From positions 43,771,437 to 43,835,436 of the forward strand of contig NC_071334.1 of NCBI RefSeq assembly GCF_027744825.2: a stretch of 64,000 nt of DNA, given 5' to 3'. The first letter of the stretch is position 1. Each line of letters opens with the position of its first letter. The DNA is from Synchiropus splendidus (lineage: Eukaryota > Chordata > Actinopteri > Syngnathiformes > Callionymidae). The notes below the pieces were generated by a model, which searched no databases, had not been told where the DNA came from, and saw only the letters and a list, made by a program, of their open reading frames with translations. Positions 1 to 12,400 of this stretch are shown one piece after another. The translations under genes were made by a program, and so were the position numbers.

Positions 1-345
1 ACACACATGTATTCCTTCTTACCGCGGCTAACTTTCATTCCTCTCTTTCTAAAGGCAAACCTCCACCTCTCTAGCTCATCTTCCTCTTGCTCCCTGCTCT
101 CACCACAGATCACAATGTCATCTGCAAACAGTTTAAACCCGGCTCTTAAGCTTCTAGCCTTGATACCTTTCCACTTGGTCTCCTGAACATCCTCTGCATC
201 ACGTCAGCCAACTCTCTAGCTTTCCCTGTCTTAGTTCCCACATTCAGAGTCCCTACTCTCAATCCCTTTCTCTTGTCTTTCCTGTTCTCCCTCTGTCTAT
301 TGACACGCCTCCTCTTTTCTGTCTTTGACCTATAGTATGGTGGTC
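1..345 (-). mobile_element. LINE fragment: endonuclease start fused to reverse-transcriptase FADD box
   Basis: Read on the minus strand, about 345-140 encodes the start of an apurinic-type endonuclease domain (RVGTLNVGTKTGKARELADVM). It runs, with a frame break, into KARSLRAGFKLF. Bases 140-1 then continue directly as the reverse-transcriptase catalytic box LFADDIVIC, followed by RWRFAFRKRGMKVSR. The intervening roughly 1-2 kb of a full-length element is missing. It is a dead non-LTR retrotransposon remnant of the kind common in fish, possibly RTE-like. Confidence 0.75.
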
Positions 346-2404
346 ACTGTTAACCCGGGCCTGCATTGATGCGTAAGAAGAAACTGCAGCACAACGTGAC
401 ATTTCCTCATAAATATATTTTTGTCATTTTTTTCTTGGATGATAGGTTACATGTCGAAGAGTCAACGGGTGCTCCAGCTGTCATTATAACAAACCTCTAG
501 ACAACTCTAGATAACTTACTCCCGGCAACTCCCCGCCCCACCTGAGCACCTATCTGCCTTATGGCTGCACTGGGAATGCGTCACCATGGAAACTCAGCCG
601 CGCTCATTCATTATCACCATGGGTGAGGTAAACATTTGTAAACAGACAAGTTCAGGAGGAGGAAAACAGAGTCCAGACCAGAGTGAATATGTGAGTTACT
701 TTCATATCATGGTAAGAAAAGGCGGCTACGTGGTCCGTCAGGGTCCTGTTTACTCTTCCTGGACCCTTGGAGTGAAACTAACTCAGGACGTGCCTCTTGT
801 CCAGAGAAAGTTTTGTTGTGTATAGTTATTGTAGTAGCTACAGAGCCAGACTCTGTTATTCATGTCTGCGCATGAAGCCGACAATCAAAGAAAATATGAC
901 AATAATATTTTTTATGTTTAAATCTGAAACACAAATCATTAACAGTAAGACAAATTTTCAATTTCGATTTTTTTTTTCTTTTTTTCTCTTAGACAACAAC
1001 GTAGGTGCAAAGTTGGAATTCGGGCCTACCTTACAAAGGTCCAAAACCATTACAAGTCTCCAGCTAATAAAACTATCACTGAATGAGAGTCTCGCTCACT
1101 ATTGCTTTATATTATTGTAAGAACCAAACAGACACTCAGCAACTTATCGTGCTTCAATAACAAAGCTGTGGCGACAGACATTCACGAGATCTTGTTAAGT
1201 CTTGTCATGTTTCGTACCGACTGTGATTATGATAAGGAGGAAGGCTAAAGCTTAAGGGCTAAAGCTGAAATCTAATTAATCGAACGTAGTGAATCAATGA
1301 GGAAAAAAATAATTTAAGGAAATAATAAAACAACTGAACAAACCACTTTAATGACTGAAAAAGCAATAATGATTATCATCATGCTATTTTCATTCCTACT
1401 TAAGTATTTTAAAATGAATGAATAAAATGTACAAAGGGAGACGAAACAGCAGCGAGCGAGAGGGGCGTCCTCTTGATCTTTGTGTCCAACTGACAGAGCA
1501 GCAGGCGGGAGGCATAAACTCATCCTGAAGAGTCCTAACAACACAAAATAGGGCATGGAGAAAGATTAAAAATAATCTGGCTGATGAAAGAACACAGCAA
1601 GAACAGGACGACAAGCAGACGAGGGCTTTCAGACTTCAGCTTCCTAAACATCAGTGCAGCCTTTACCCGTGAACACCCCATGTGTTTTGGATGATGAGTG
1701 AAACTTGTTTGTGACGACTGATCTTATTTGCAGTAACAAGAGAGGCTGCAAGAATGTGGAACTACTGCGTTGTGAATGGAAGAACCACCGTAACATTCAG
1801 TTGGTACCACATCCAACATTGACTGACTTTGAAAAATGCGCTGCAGCTTGTCTGCTTTTATTTACCTGGAAAGTTGATGTCCCCACCATCATTTTATATT
1901 CAAAAACACCTTCAGAAGCTTCAAGTTTGACCCACTCACAAGTCGAAAACAACAACAGAACACACACGCATGCATTTATGATGCAAAGGCTTATTTTTGA
2001 TGTCTCTTCTCCGCTGGTCTGCTGAACTGATGAAATTCCTCACCCCTGAGACAAATGGAGGGTTTTCTCATGGTCTGATTTAGTCATTTTAAATAAAATG
2101 CAGGTCAGACAGCATGTGAACCGTTTCCACTTTACAAATAGAGATGATGACTGAACAATTTCTGATCGTTGTTATATATTATTATACAACTAAGTTATAT
2201 AATAATGTAGTAGTTATATAATAATAATAGTAATAATGTATATATTACTATATTCATTTGTTCATTAAATCACTGTTCATTTGCAACAAATATTTATTTT
2301 CAAATACGTATGCATTGGGAAAAAAACAGTGGGCATGAGCATTTATTTTATTTTATTTTAAAGCTAATTAATTAAAGCCAAATAAAGCCAGCAACACTTG
2401 ATAC

Positions 2405-2475
2405 AGAAAGCCTTTGGGTGGATTTGAACAACGGACTTCCTGACCATGAGGTTGCGGCTCTAGCCACCTACGCTT
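2405..2475 (-). repeat. tRNA-derived SINE head fragment
   Basis: On the minus strand the sequence has a degenerate A-box-like region and a B-box-like GTTCAAATCC, arranged as in tRNA-derived SINEs. It cannot fold as a complete tRNA gene, so it is called a retroposed fragment. Confidence 0.45.
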
Positions 2476-2559
2476 TTGTTCCTCTTCTGGTTCCCTGTGC
2501 AAACACAGAGGGAACATACAAATGACTCACAGCGTCCCTTGATGCAGAAGGATGTAGAT

Positions 2560-2665
2560 CGGTCCAAACTGTTCCTCAAAGGGCCACAGTGGGGGCAGGT
2601 TTTTGTTCCACCTTATCAAGCAGACACAGCTTAACCAATCGGGTGTCGGCTGAAACAAGCAGCAC
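2560..2665 (+). repeat. Dispersed repeat, copy 1 (TCCTCAAAGGGC family)
   Basis: It shares, in order, AAACTG-TCCTCAAAGGGC, TTTTTGTTCCA, ATCAAGCAGACAC and ACCAATC-GGTGTC with a copy at 49833-49910. A weaker copy lies near 12466-12530. The family is unnamed here and is probably a non-autonomous DNA element. Confidence 0.5.
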
Positions 2666-3226
2666 CAGACTGACACCTGCTTGGTGAAGCTGTTGTAGAA
2701 CAACATCTCGAAAAATGACAAGCAATATCACGTATTTCATTCAAGACTTTTTGGAAGGCTCTTCATGGAGGGGAATGTGTGATGAAGGAAAACCAACTGT
2801 TGCTCAGTAAGCTGAGCAATTCTTCCCCGTGATTTCTCCTGATACGTGCTGTCATGTCTCCGCACTTCATCTACTGGCCCATGTGCTTATGAACACGGTC
2901 CTGAACCAAGGCCGGCTGCTCTGTACTCCAGCTGCATCTGTTCTAGAGCCCACAGGGGACATGCGCGCGCGTGCTGTGGGTGTGTGATGATGCTTGTGAG
3001 TGTGAACTGTGCTTCTGCATTGCCAAAAAAAAAAATTGGGAGAGCAGGGGGACTGCAGGCCTCCTCACTTACCTAAGCCGTTCACACGCTCAGCATCAGT
3101 TGATTCAGCATCTTGCTAATCGTGCACACATGAACTGCAGAGGAGGAGCGGACTAATGAGAGGCTTTCATTGCTGAATGCTGCGAGTGCGTGTGCAGATG
3201 TATGTGTGAAAGTGCCAGTGTTCAGT

Positions 3227-3228
<2 letters not shown>

Positions 3229-3259
<31 letters not shown>

Positions 3260-3260
3260 G
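3229..3260. repeat. (GA)n microsatellite
   Basis: An almost pure GA dinucleotide run lies about 160 bases before the arvcf start codon, in the likely 5' region of the gene. Confidence 0.9.
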
Positions 3261-3406
3261 GGCAGGCAGGGAGGGATACAGGGAGCGGACGTGTGTTGGT
3301 GAGACTGAGAGGAAGGATGCTTGCTGATGTTTGCCTCAAATGAGAACCACGGCTAGGAGAGGCAGAGACGTCTCTCTGAGGGACGCATCTTGTTCATCAT
3401 CTGCAG

Positions 3407-3421
3407 GGGAAGCGTTTGGAA
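3407..3421 (+). other. arvcf: arvcf 5' UTR at the start-codon exon
   Basis: An acceptor-like pyrimidine stretch ending in CTGCAG at 3401-3406 precedes a short leader and the ATG at 3422. The ATG exon ends with a strong GTGAGT donor after only seven codons. This suggests that the start-codon exon is internal and that further non-coding exons lie upstream, but I could not identify them. Confidence 0.4.
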
Positions 3422-6400
3422 ATGCCCGCTGAAGTGAAAGAGGTGAGTGTGTGGGGATACGGCTCTGTCTGTGCTCAGCTTTTTTTTTCATTCTGCAGAG
3501 AAGTGAAGACCCTCCTCAGCTTTGCAGTCATGATGAATGAAGCAGGCAGAGATTGCTTCACCGATCTGGCAGTCGTGCGACGCAGTCTCCTTGTGTGCAT
3601 GGGGACGTGATGCTATCGCCTGCCCATGTGTGTAACTGCTTACATGAGCTTGAAGGGAAGACTGGTTGGGTGCTGCTTTTTGAGCTATTAAGAGTGGAGG
3701 GTCATTCCTCAGGGAGGAAAACGCTGCGCACAGAGGTCTGACCGTGGAATATCAGGGCGACATTAAATCTGACCATGCAGCATTTAACTGTTTGAGAGGC
3801 AAATTCTTGCACCAGGCAGCTTCCCATGCAAAGTTTGCACATCTATTCTTTCACAGTGGTGAAATAACACACATCAGTGGATATTCCACAGAAATTAAGC
3901 AGCAAAAAACTTTTCAAAAGTCGGCCTTTATTGGCATATCATCACTTCAGAGAGACCAGTATGCAGCATTGCTGTATCCATCTATTTTTTTTTTTTTATT
4001 GTTGTGATTTGAATCAGGCTTATGCTAAAGGAATGGTCTTGTTTAACATTGTACTGAGAATCGGAAAATTGCGTGTCCCCGTTTTATTTATTTATTTATT
4101 TATTTTTAAGCCATGCCACAGCGCCGCTAACAACTCTCCAGATGCTATGCTAAGCCCTCATGCACCAAAGTCAGAGAAGACCAGTAACCAATGGAAACAT
4201 GCTACAGTGAGCTTGGTTCAGTGTTTCTGGTCACTAAGGAACCAAAAGTGACACAAGTGATCACTTTTGTAATGACACAGGTTGCTCATGAAATTTGGAT
4301 TGTGATACAACTAAAGCTTCGGCGGCCAGTCTGACGTTGCTGCTTGCTCCCCTTTCGGGGGCCCAAATCTGAGGAAATATTTACTATTTGACATACTATT
4401 CACTCCTAAAATATTTATCAAGTCGTCGAGGAACATAACTTAAAGATCAGTCAGTCCATTTAAAAGAAAAAAATGTCTACCTAATAATCCTGTGTGAATC
4501 AGGGTTGTCGCCTTTCTCTTCGTTTTGATGTGTTACCAGATGCAGCACTAGTAGATGATTTCAGCTGGTACACAGCAGAGCACCTTTAAGGTTATTAGTC
4601 ACCTCTTGAGATCACTTACAGCTCCTCTGTTATTAGTTTGCTCATTAGAATGTGGACACAGTTTTCCACCTAATGGCATCCAAATGGAAACATAAAGTAA
4701 AAGGATTGATACTCATACAATGACATGCTGCTGTTTGATATAATAGGGACCGTGTTTGTTGCATAGCAACTGTCAGGCACCAAGTTAGAAGGTTTTTTTT
4801 TATGTTTTCATGAGACAGAAAAATGTAATATGAGGAATTAAATGAGAAATGTGTATATGCAGTGCATCTGCAATAACTGAGTCATATTCAGAACAATTGC
4901 ATATTTCAGTCTTTGAGTTAATCTGGCTATATTAAAGACAGATCCTGAACAGGACTGAAGACTGGGATCCTCTTCTATCGAGCCTATGCAACCAGATGTA
5001 ACTGGGGAATCATTTGCAAACGTACCTTTTTGTGTTCTGCTGCAGCTTCTCAACATCATGAATAGCATTAGCTTAATGCCAAGGCAACCTCCTACCAAAT
5101 GGTGAGTCTTGTGGAGTCCATCACCAATGACAAAAAATCATGGTTTCAATGACCTAAGTGACCGATAATAAGCTCTAAAGGTTGCCTATTACTATAATTC
5201 CAGAGGCTTTCAAATTGATGTTAGAGCCCATTGGAGAACAATTGTAGCTGAACATCCCACACCGCTTTGGTTCGTGGAAAGGTAAACACTGTTGGAAAAA
5301 ATGTGTAGACACAGATCACACAAGGAGACCGATGAGACACGTGGCTAAATATATGTACTATAAGGATGGAGGGGTAACAAACAGATCAATTTTAGTGGTG
5401 TCCCATATTACCATATAGATCCATGATCTGTCATTTGCATTAGCATCGCACCTTGAGCCCTACTTCTCCTTGGTTTTGTGTTCTGGAGAGCCACTGCCAC
5501 CATCTAAGCTTTGACTATTGACATTATTGAGATCGCACCAGGTACCTATTTATACTGACAAAATGAAAGTGGGGAAGTGAGTGAGCTAAGTCCCAACCCC
5601 AAAATGTGATTCTTTAGAACTCACTCTGGTTGACGGTTCATTTTAACTCCCTAAGAACACAGGGGCCAGCAAAGGGGTTGATACAAGCGGCATTGATTCT
5701 ACACCCTCCCGCGCGAGATGCAGTGAAAAGAATGGCACTCGATGTGTCGGTGTGCAAGGCTGCCTGTTCCTGTGCTCGGTCTGCTTTCCTCCAGTGCTCC
5801 TTCTGCAAATCTAAATGATCAGCCTTTAGTTGGGCTCATTTTAGAGGCTCCTCATACTGTTTAGTCTGGTGGTTCTAACACCCCAGCAAGTTGCCATCCT
5901 ACTTGTGGTACCACGAGGAAGAGGTTTGTTGAAGATATTTGGTCTGCCCTACATTCCGGACTGGGGTTCTTCATGTCATGGTGGATCCATGTGCTTCTTA
6001 ACTTTCGAGTCATCATACAATAATGGTGACTTGTGGTTTTCATTCTTGTCTGCTCCCCAAAGGCTCTGGGTTTTGGAGGATGGTAAAGAGTCTTCTGTTA
6101 TCCTTATCTAATGCATGACATGCATTTTTAATAGCCTGGCTGTCATTCAACTTTTCAGATGGCTAAATGTGATTTATTGCGAATGGATGCGAGACAAGTT
6201 TGTGACTCGTAGCTGTTTTTTGTCCCTCACTCCAGCGACCAAACACGCGATCGATAGCAAACACCGGTTGCATCGACAGGCCTCTGCGCAGTCGCTCAAC
6301 GAGAGCAAAAAACCAATCCTGCCGCGTCTCCTGCTGCTTCGCTGCACCATGTTATTCCAGATGCAAAGTCACTTTCAAAACCATCGTTTCAACCTATTTG

Positions 6401-9400
6401 GCTCTGTGAGCGGTTAGTTAGTGATGCTGCAGTGAGTTGTTTAAATTGGCTTTGACTCACTGTGGCCTGGCCTTCCCTGGAGCTTGAGTCAAGCGGGGAC
6501 GACGCACGCAGGCGCTCGTCCAGCCTGTTAGACTCCTCCAACTCCTTAATGGAGCTGTCTGTGGAAGACAGTAGGAAACCGTCTGAATCTGAGCCCAGCA
6601 ATAATTTGCTAGCGACGAACACTCGCAACCTTTTCTGCTGCGGGCACAGTCTCTCCGCGCTGTCAATTTCATCTCCTGCATGACCCTTTCATCATCCCGT
6701 CCCTTTTGTTCAGAGATGTGGAAGTCGCTTATGTTTGGCGAGCGAATCATGACTCTCCGGTTCAGCTGCAGCCTGATTTAATGCAGCAGAGGTGATTTCT
6801 CAGCACCCGTTGACTTTAATGCCGCAGCAACAGGGGAAAAAAAAGAGACACTCATTTTTATTCAGTTATTTTAGGCCAGCAAAGTGTAATACAGAGTAAC
6901 AATTTTTGCTTCACATCGTGACGCTAATACCATCAGACATTCAGGAGAACCTCAGATCCAGCCAACCTGCCAAAGTGTCGTATTAAAAGTAAAGGTTTCT
7001 TGGTCACAGGAATAAGCATAAGCTGTGAAGTTTAGGCAAAAAAAACAAAAAGTATCAATGAGAATAATTCTAAATTCATGACTCCATAGGTTTGGGTGAA
7101 ATAGAAAAAGCATCACTTGCCCACGAAAAGCTCAAACCTTGTGAAGGCTCACGTCTCCAGGACACAAATCCAATGTCTGGTCATGGTTTCCAGCACTCCT
7201 TGTAGTGTTCAGGGATAATATAAGGTGGAAAACTGGAGGGATTCATAGAGTCGTAGCGTGTCTGTTTTCTGTTTTTTTATTTCTGTTTTGCAGGTTATAG
7301 TGCAACCCCTGCAGAATAAAAAGGTTACATTTGGTTTCAAGGAGTAAAACTTGAATGATGAGTTCAAACTCAGAGCAAAAGTGTCAACATTTTGTTGAAA
7401 GTCACATCATAGAAAACTCCTAGTTTCTGCTCCATTAGGAATGAAGAAGATGAGAAGGACAAGGAGAGACGCAGTGAGAGTGTACAGGGCCAGGATTGGT
7501 CAAGACAGGGCAGGTTTAGTATCCTCATAGGCTCCTATCTATCAAGGCTGTCTCAGAGTCTCACATACAACATCATGCTCTCCAATGAAAAGTTCAGCCC
7601 CAGGAATCAACTCGTACACAGCAGCTTTAATTTGTCATGTGAAGATCAGTGACATCACAAAAGGCAAAAGGCTAGAGACAGGACTTTTGACATGTCATAC
7701 ACTCAAGGTTCTGCCTATGATAAGGGACACCTCCAGGCACTGGAAATTCAGCTGAAGGCGACAGAAACATTGTTATATTGGTTTGTCCGCTTAGAACAGA
7801 CAATCACTGATAAAGACTTAAAGGTTATTTGTGAAGGCACAGAGCTTGAAGCCTTAAGACGCAAAATGATTTGTCAATAATGATGCAGACTTGTACACTA
7901 CACCAGTCTTGAGCATTAGAAGATGTCAGTAAGTGATGCTAAAACGGAACTCGTATGCACCGGAAGCAACCTTTTGTTTCTTTATTGTATTCCACATCTT
8001 GATGGTATTTGTAGGTCAATTTGTAGGTCAATACAACACAGCAGCATCAGAGAGGTATGTGAGGGTGGTGCTGTAAAGGCTCCCTTTATGACGAAATTGT
8101 ACCCAGTCCGTTCCAAACAGACCTGTTGCTGTTCACCAATATCTCCACCAGGGGGAGCAGCCCAACGTCACAGTTTATGGCACAGATAAACTCCAAAACC
8201 AACATGTTGACTGCGGAAGAAGTATTGCAATATACCTCTTACACAACTGAGGCGGAGGCAGTGGTTAGGTAGGCCAACAAATATATCGCGACTGGAGGAC
8301 GGAGAATGTCCGCCATTGTTACGTCTTCTTTGTGTCTATTTAGATCTATATTGATACCTCCGATACCGGATCTTGATTCTCTAAAATCAATTCTCAAACC
8401 AAAATATCGATCTTTTCGATAAGTATTTTGAGGTCATGTATAGTCTTAATAGGAACACGAAGAAAAGTAAACTATTGAGATCCTTTTCTTCCGCCTGTAA
8501 GTGAGGGCACAACAGTGACAGTGCTGGATGCTGTGTCTACATATTCAGCGTATTCATGTTAACATGTTCATGGTGGATTACATTTTCAGTGGTTGTTAAT
8601 AATTAAAGACGTTAAAAATTTATGGGTTTTTTTCCAGTGTAAATAAATAAATAAACAAATAACTCATCCTTGTATTCAAGGAAGCTATGATTAGGTGTAG
8701 ACACATACATATAGGTATCGGTATCGCAGATACCAGCCTGAATATTTCTCAGTATTGGATCGGAAATGAAATCAGTGGAATCGAACATCACTGTCACTGA
8801 CAGAAGGCTCCCTCCGGATCCGTATGCAACGTTGAGCATAAATGGGCCTTAAAGCAGCAATGTGTAATATTTAGACATAAATAGATTATTTTCAGATTTC
8901 CTGAGATGACATGTTTGATTTTGAACAGTCCAAAGTCCTGGAGTCAGAGTCTCCTGCTCTCTGTTAAACGCTCCCTTGGAGTATGTAACTTTCCCCTGGT
9001 GGCCCGCCTGAGGCGTGTTCTGAGAGTGGCGTCACAGCCCCAACTCCACCTCCACAGCAACACTTTACGGCAAAGGGGCAGGGCTACCTCGGAAGCGAGC
9101 TGAGTTCAATTTACACTGTGGCAGAAGCAAGAGTTCGTAGTGAGGAGTCCAAGAAGAGAAACCGTGAAACCCACAGAGCAAGATCCCTCACAAGAGTCAA
9201 TATACGAGGTGCATTTACAGCTTGGCGAGAACTGAGAGCTACCAAAGGATTTTTTTCTGATTCTGAAGTGGCAATGTTTCTACTCAACTTGTAAGTCAAT
9301 TTTGTGTTCACTGCTGTCTCTGTTAAGTTGGCAAATCATGGAACCATTGTCTATATGCTTGTTGTTTGTATATAAGCGTAGTGTACATATGTTTACATTT

Positions 9401-12400
9401 ATACAAACATATACATATGTTTGCATATATATAGTGGAAAAACGCTGCTCCTTCGTCTTTATTATTCTACACTGCTGTAAATAGATGAGAGCTGATGAGA
9501 TGAACGTGATGGTTTTCAGCACGTTTTCATGGAAGAATCCTGTAAGAAATAACAACGGATGTCCGTGGCTCGCGGAACTCAAGTGGAGATTCCATTCATT
9601 CCCTCCAGACACGTGAGGGAGAGAGACCCTGATGACGTTGCATCTTAATGATTTATTTCTCATAACTAAAAGATACCGGTCAGTAAATATTCAAACTGCC
9701 CCCTTTGCTTCATTCTGAAACGTGCAGTCAAAATAAATCTGGGTCCGTCGGTCGTGCAGCTGCTTCTGCCTCGCGCTAGATCCTGCCTCTCCTCACTGGC
9801 TGCATGACAGAGCTACGTCTCTATTGTTGAATCATAGACGCTTCTGGAGTTGCCTTTCAAGTACAAGCTGGACAGTGTATATTCTGTGATCACATTTTTC
9901 GCTGTTTTGTCACGGTCTTTCCTCATAAACAAACGTGAATTGGGTGCGGGACCGGAGACCTAGCTTTACGACAGCCTGCAATTACACTCATTTACATGCG
10001 GCTCCACCAGAAGCAAATATTTTATTACTGCCTACAGCGGCTTAAGACTGGCAGTTCAACGGAGAAGACTAGACCAGAGTGGCAAGGACCGTAACTATGA
10101 TAGGGATTGGCTCTTCTTATTTGCGTTGTTAATGGACAGATTGAAGAGCAAGATTAGAGAGAACTCTGTAGGGACCATGATGTATGCTGATGATACAGAG
10201 ATTTGCATTGAGATTAGAGGGGGGGTGCTGGAAGAAGCTAGCGAGGGTATGAATTGGAGAGAACAGGAATGAAGGCTTGTAGAAACGCATAGTTGCATGT
10301 TGATGCATAGGCGTTTCAATGGTGTAGAAATCAGGCTGACTTTGCCTACAGCACAGGACATAAAAGTCCACTTCCCAAAGTCAATGTATTACGCCATTGG
10401 AGTGATGGTGTGTTGCAACTCTGCAGGCTGATGTAGGCAAAGATGGCTGTCACGAATGAGCTGTGACCCAAGACCAGCAGCAAAAGTGGAATGAAAGCTG
10501 TGTAGGAGACTTGTTTGGTTTAGAGACCAGAGTTAGAAGATGCTCCAGTTTTAACTGGGAGTGGCTGGAATGGACGAGACCAGAAATAAAATGGGAGACA
10601 AAGTGAGGGTGGCCTAACAGTTTGGAGAGTTGGAGAGACAGACTGCGTCCAAAGAATGTCTGGTCTGGAGGTTCCAGGGAAACGAAGAGGACAACCAATG
10701 AGGTGTATTCATGAAGTGGACATGATAGGAAATGGGAAAAGACAAACATGCTTCTGATAATTTGCTTGGCTTCTTGATAAAACTTCGATTTCTCACCACT
10801 GTAGACATTCCAGAGTTGTCCATTTGTAGAAGCCGTATTTGTTGGCACATTAAACTTTTCAATATTAATACGAAGCTCTACATCAGAGCAAAATCTCTAC
10901 GCTGAAACGATGCCTCCAGATCTCACTCTTTGGGGGTGATGGTGAATTATTCATCGTCTCTAGTCAATGAAATCCATGTTTCTGAGAGTTTTGCTCAAAA
11001 TAAACTGATTACACAAATCTCCATGTTTACAAATGCAACACAGCAGTGGAAGCAGCAAGAAACTCTCGGCTTTACAAGAGGAAAGTCGACGTGACGACAA
11101 ACCAAATTCATGTCTGTAGCTGAAGATGTTTGAGTGACTGTGAGGGCTCGAACTGGCCAGAGACTGCGGTTTTGTCTGTATGTTATGACTCACCTTACAT
11201 CGTTCGTCCTGACCAAGGAAAGATTGTGGCGACATAAAACAGAAAATGATCGATCAAATAAGTCTTATTTAGCAATTCAAATGGGCATTATTACAGGTAC
11301 ATTTGACATGAATTCAAAGCAATCATTTCACCAACTGTCATTCTACTTTTGTGTGCCACAACCTATTTTTCTCCCTCATTAAAACAGTCTGTGTTGACGT
11401 TCTTTCCGCCTGCACTTGAAATGGAACGTGCATTACAGCATACCAAATGTTTTCAGAATTGCTGTTTTTGTTTTGCTTCTGTTCATGCGCTAGGCAAATC
11501 TGTGTTCGCCTCCCTAAAGATGTTGCCTGCCAGCTTAGGTTTACGTCAAGCCAATGTAATCCGCTCAGTTGCCAAAGTTTTCTTTCAAGTGCGTGCAAAG
11601 GTGGATGAAAAGTTTTTGCTTTTAAAGGATATGTGGTATGTTATTTTAACAAAGATGCAGCGTGACATTCTGGGACTGTGTTTACTTGGCCTGATGGAAG
11701 GGTTTGGTGCAGTTTATGTTTAAGGTAAATGTCAGATGAGAGCTTCACTTGTGCTTCAAAATCTCACAGTTGACGGATTAAAAAAAAAAAAAACTCACTG
11801 TGAATTCCTACAGATGGCTCATCTTTCAGGGAAATGTTGTGGACGTCGGCTGAGGATTTTAAAATGGCTGAGGACATGATTTATTTCCAATACATATTCA
11901 AAGACTAAAGCTAGCGGAGTACAGTGGAAAAGTACAGTGGAAAGTTTTACGCTCCATTTGTGTTTGAAATAACCCAGGCTATCTCACTAGGCAAAGATGC
12001 GCAGACCTCTGGCAAGCAGCTCACTTGCTCCCATATTGTGATTTTCACCCACATTTATTTTAGCGTATACAATCACTTTAGATTCTGAAATAACATCATA
12101 GGTCACAACTGAAGGGATACCTTGGTAACAGACGAACCATGATCCGGAACTCAAATTTGAGATGTAGGGTCAGACACGGGTGAGGAGTCAGGTAGAAGCC
12201 CCAGAGATAATCCCAGTGGACATCAGAGTCAAAACTGTCCAGGGAACATACCTGTGTCAATGTTGCCACAGAGGAGCTAAAGGAGGCTTTTGTGGCAAAG
12301 GAAGTGTTGGCTGCTTTACTGCTGCCCCCTCGATCCATCCAGAGATATGAACGATGTCTCCTTTACCAAACAGTAGTTCAAGATCCACTTCACAGGCCTC

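Larger units (their letters stand above)
346..3406. other. Upstream intergenic DNA of arvcf, no gene seen
   Basis: Only short random open frames are present. AT-rich simple sequence occurs at about 2160-2245. A SINE scrap and a dispersed repeat lie at 2405-2730. A GA-rich tract precedes the arvcf start exon. No exon with convincing splice sites and conserved coding was recognised. Confidence 0.5.

Noticed and set aside
2405..2475. Functional tRNA gene
   Set aside because: A B box is present but no complete cloverleaf can be drawn, so it is a SINE scrap.
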